Positions 38,657 to 38,884 of a stretch of DNA of 38,884 nucleotides are shown piece by piece. The stretch is from Marinifilum sp. (lineage in GTDB: Bacteria; Bacteroidota; Bacteroidia; Bacteroidales; CG2-30-32-10): assembly GCA_020718065.1 (NCBI GenBank), contig DYDE01000022.1, positions 1 to 38,884 of the forward strand, given 5' to 3'. How positions within the stretch are numbered: position 1 is the first letter of the stretch; every line of letters begins with the position of its first letter. The notes beneath the pieces were generated by a model. It was not told where the DNA came from and did not search any database. It saw nothing but the letters and a program-made list of their open reading frames with translations. Made by a program: the position numbers and the translations under genes.

Positions 38657-38884
38657 TTTATAAGGATCTTTAAAATTAAGTCGGTAAAATTATAATTATA
38701 TTTTTACATACCATTAAGGAATATACAAAAACACCAAACCAATATGTAAAATCACAATAACAGAAGATGTCATTCAGCGTTGTAACATTTTTTAAAAAAT
38801 GCCTGAAGAATAATGACAATCTCTTTTTAAAACCTTACATAATGAAGAATAAGAATTTAGAAGGAGATTCCTCACCTCGAGAAA

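Overview
The window is a low-GC, Bacteroidetes-type chromosomal segment. Supporting features are T9SS C-terminal sorting domains, TAnnTTTG-type promoters and Lys-rich lipoproteins. I support about 25 genes, including comM/yifB, a TMTC-like GT-C/TPR membrane protein, a DEDD 3'-5' exonuclease, and secreted C25 and C10 cysteine peptidases. Others are an acyl-CoA synthetase, an SDR, pstSCAB, a dual-ATPase ABC protein, LemA, tyrS, an NAD-epimerase, an acyl-CoA dehydrogenase, an HD protein and an M16 peptidase. No rRNA, tRNA, CRISPR array or transposase was recognised. The observations I rate highest are: (1) a 342-aa actin-like (ParM/StbA-type) protein at 26606-27634 whose phosphate-1 motif 'VGIDIGNSSTT' is at the C-terminus instead of the N-terminus, so the chain looks circularly permuted, with the Asp of phosphate-2 apparently replaced by Ser; (2) two degenerate but phase-locked arrays, about 23-30 units of exactly 21 bp (34837-35470) and 7 units of exactly 42 bp (11744-12037), both in convergent intergenic regions; (3) a tandem duplication of a small lipoprotein gene with 234 identical nucleotides followed by divergent Lys-rich tails; (4) several dispersed intergenic repeat families, one of which also occurs in frame inside a T9SS sorting domain.
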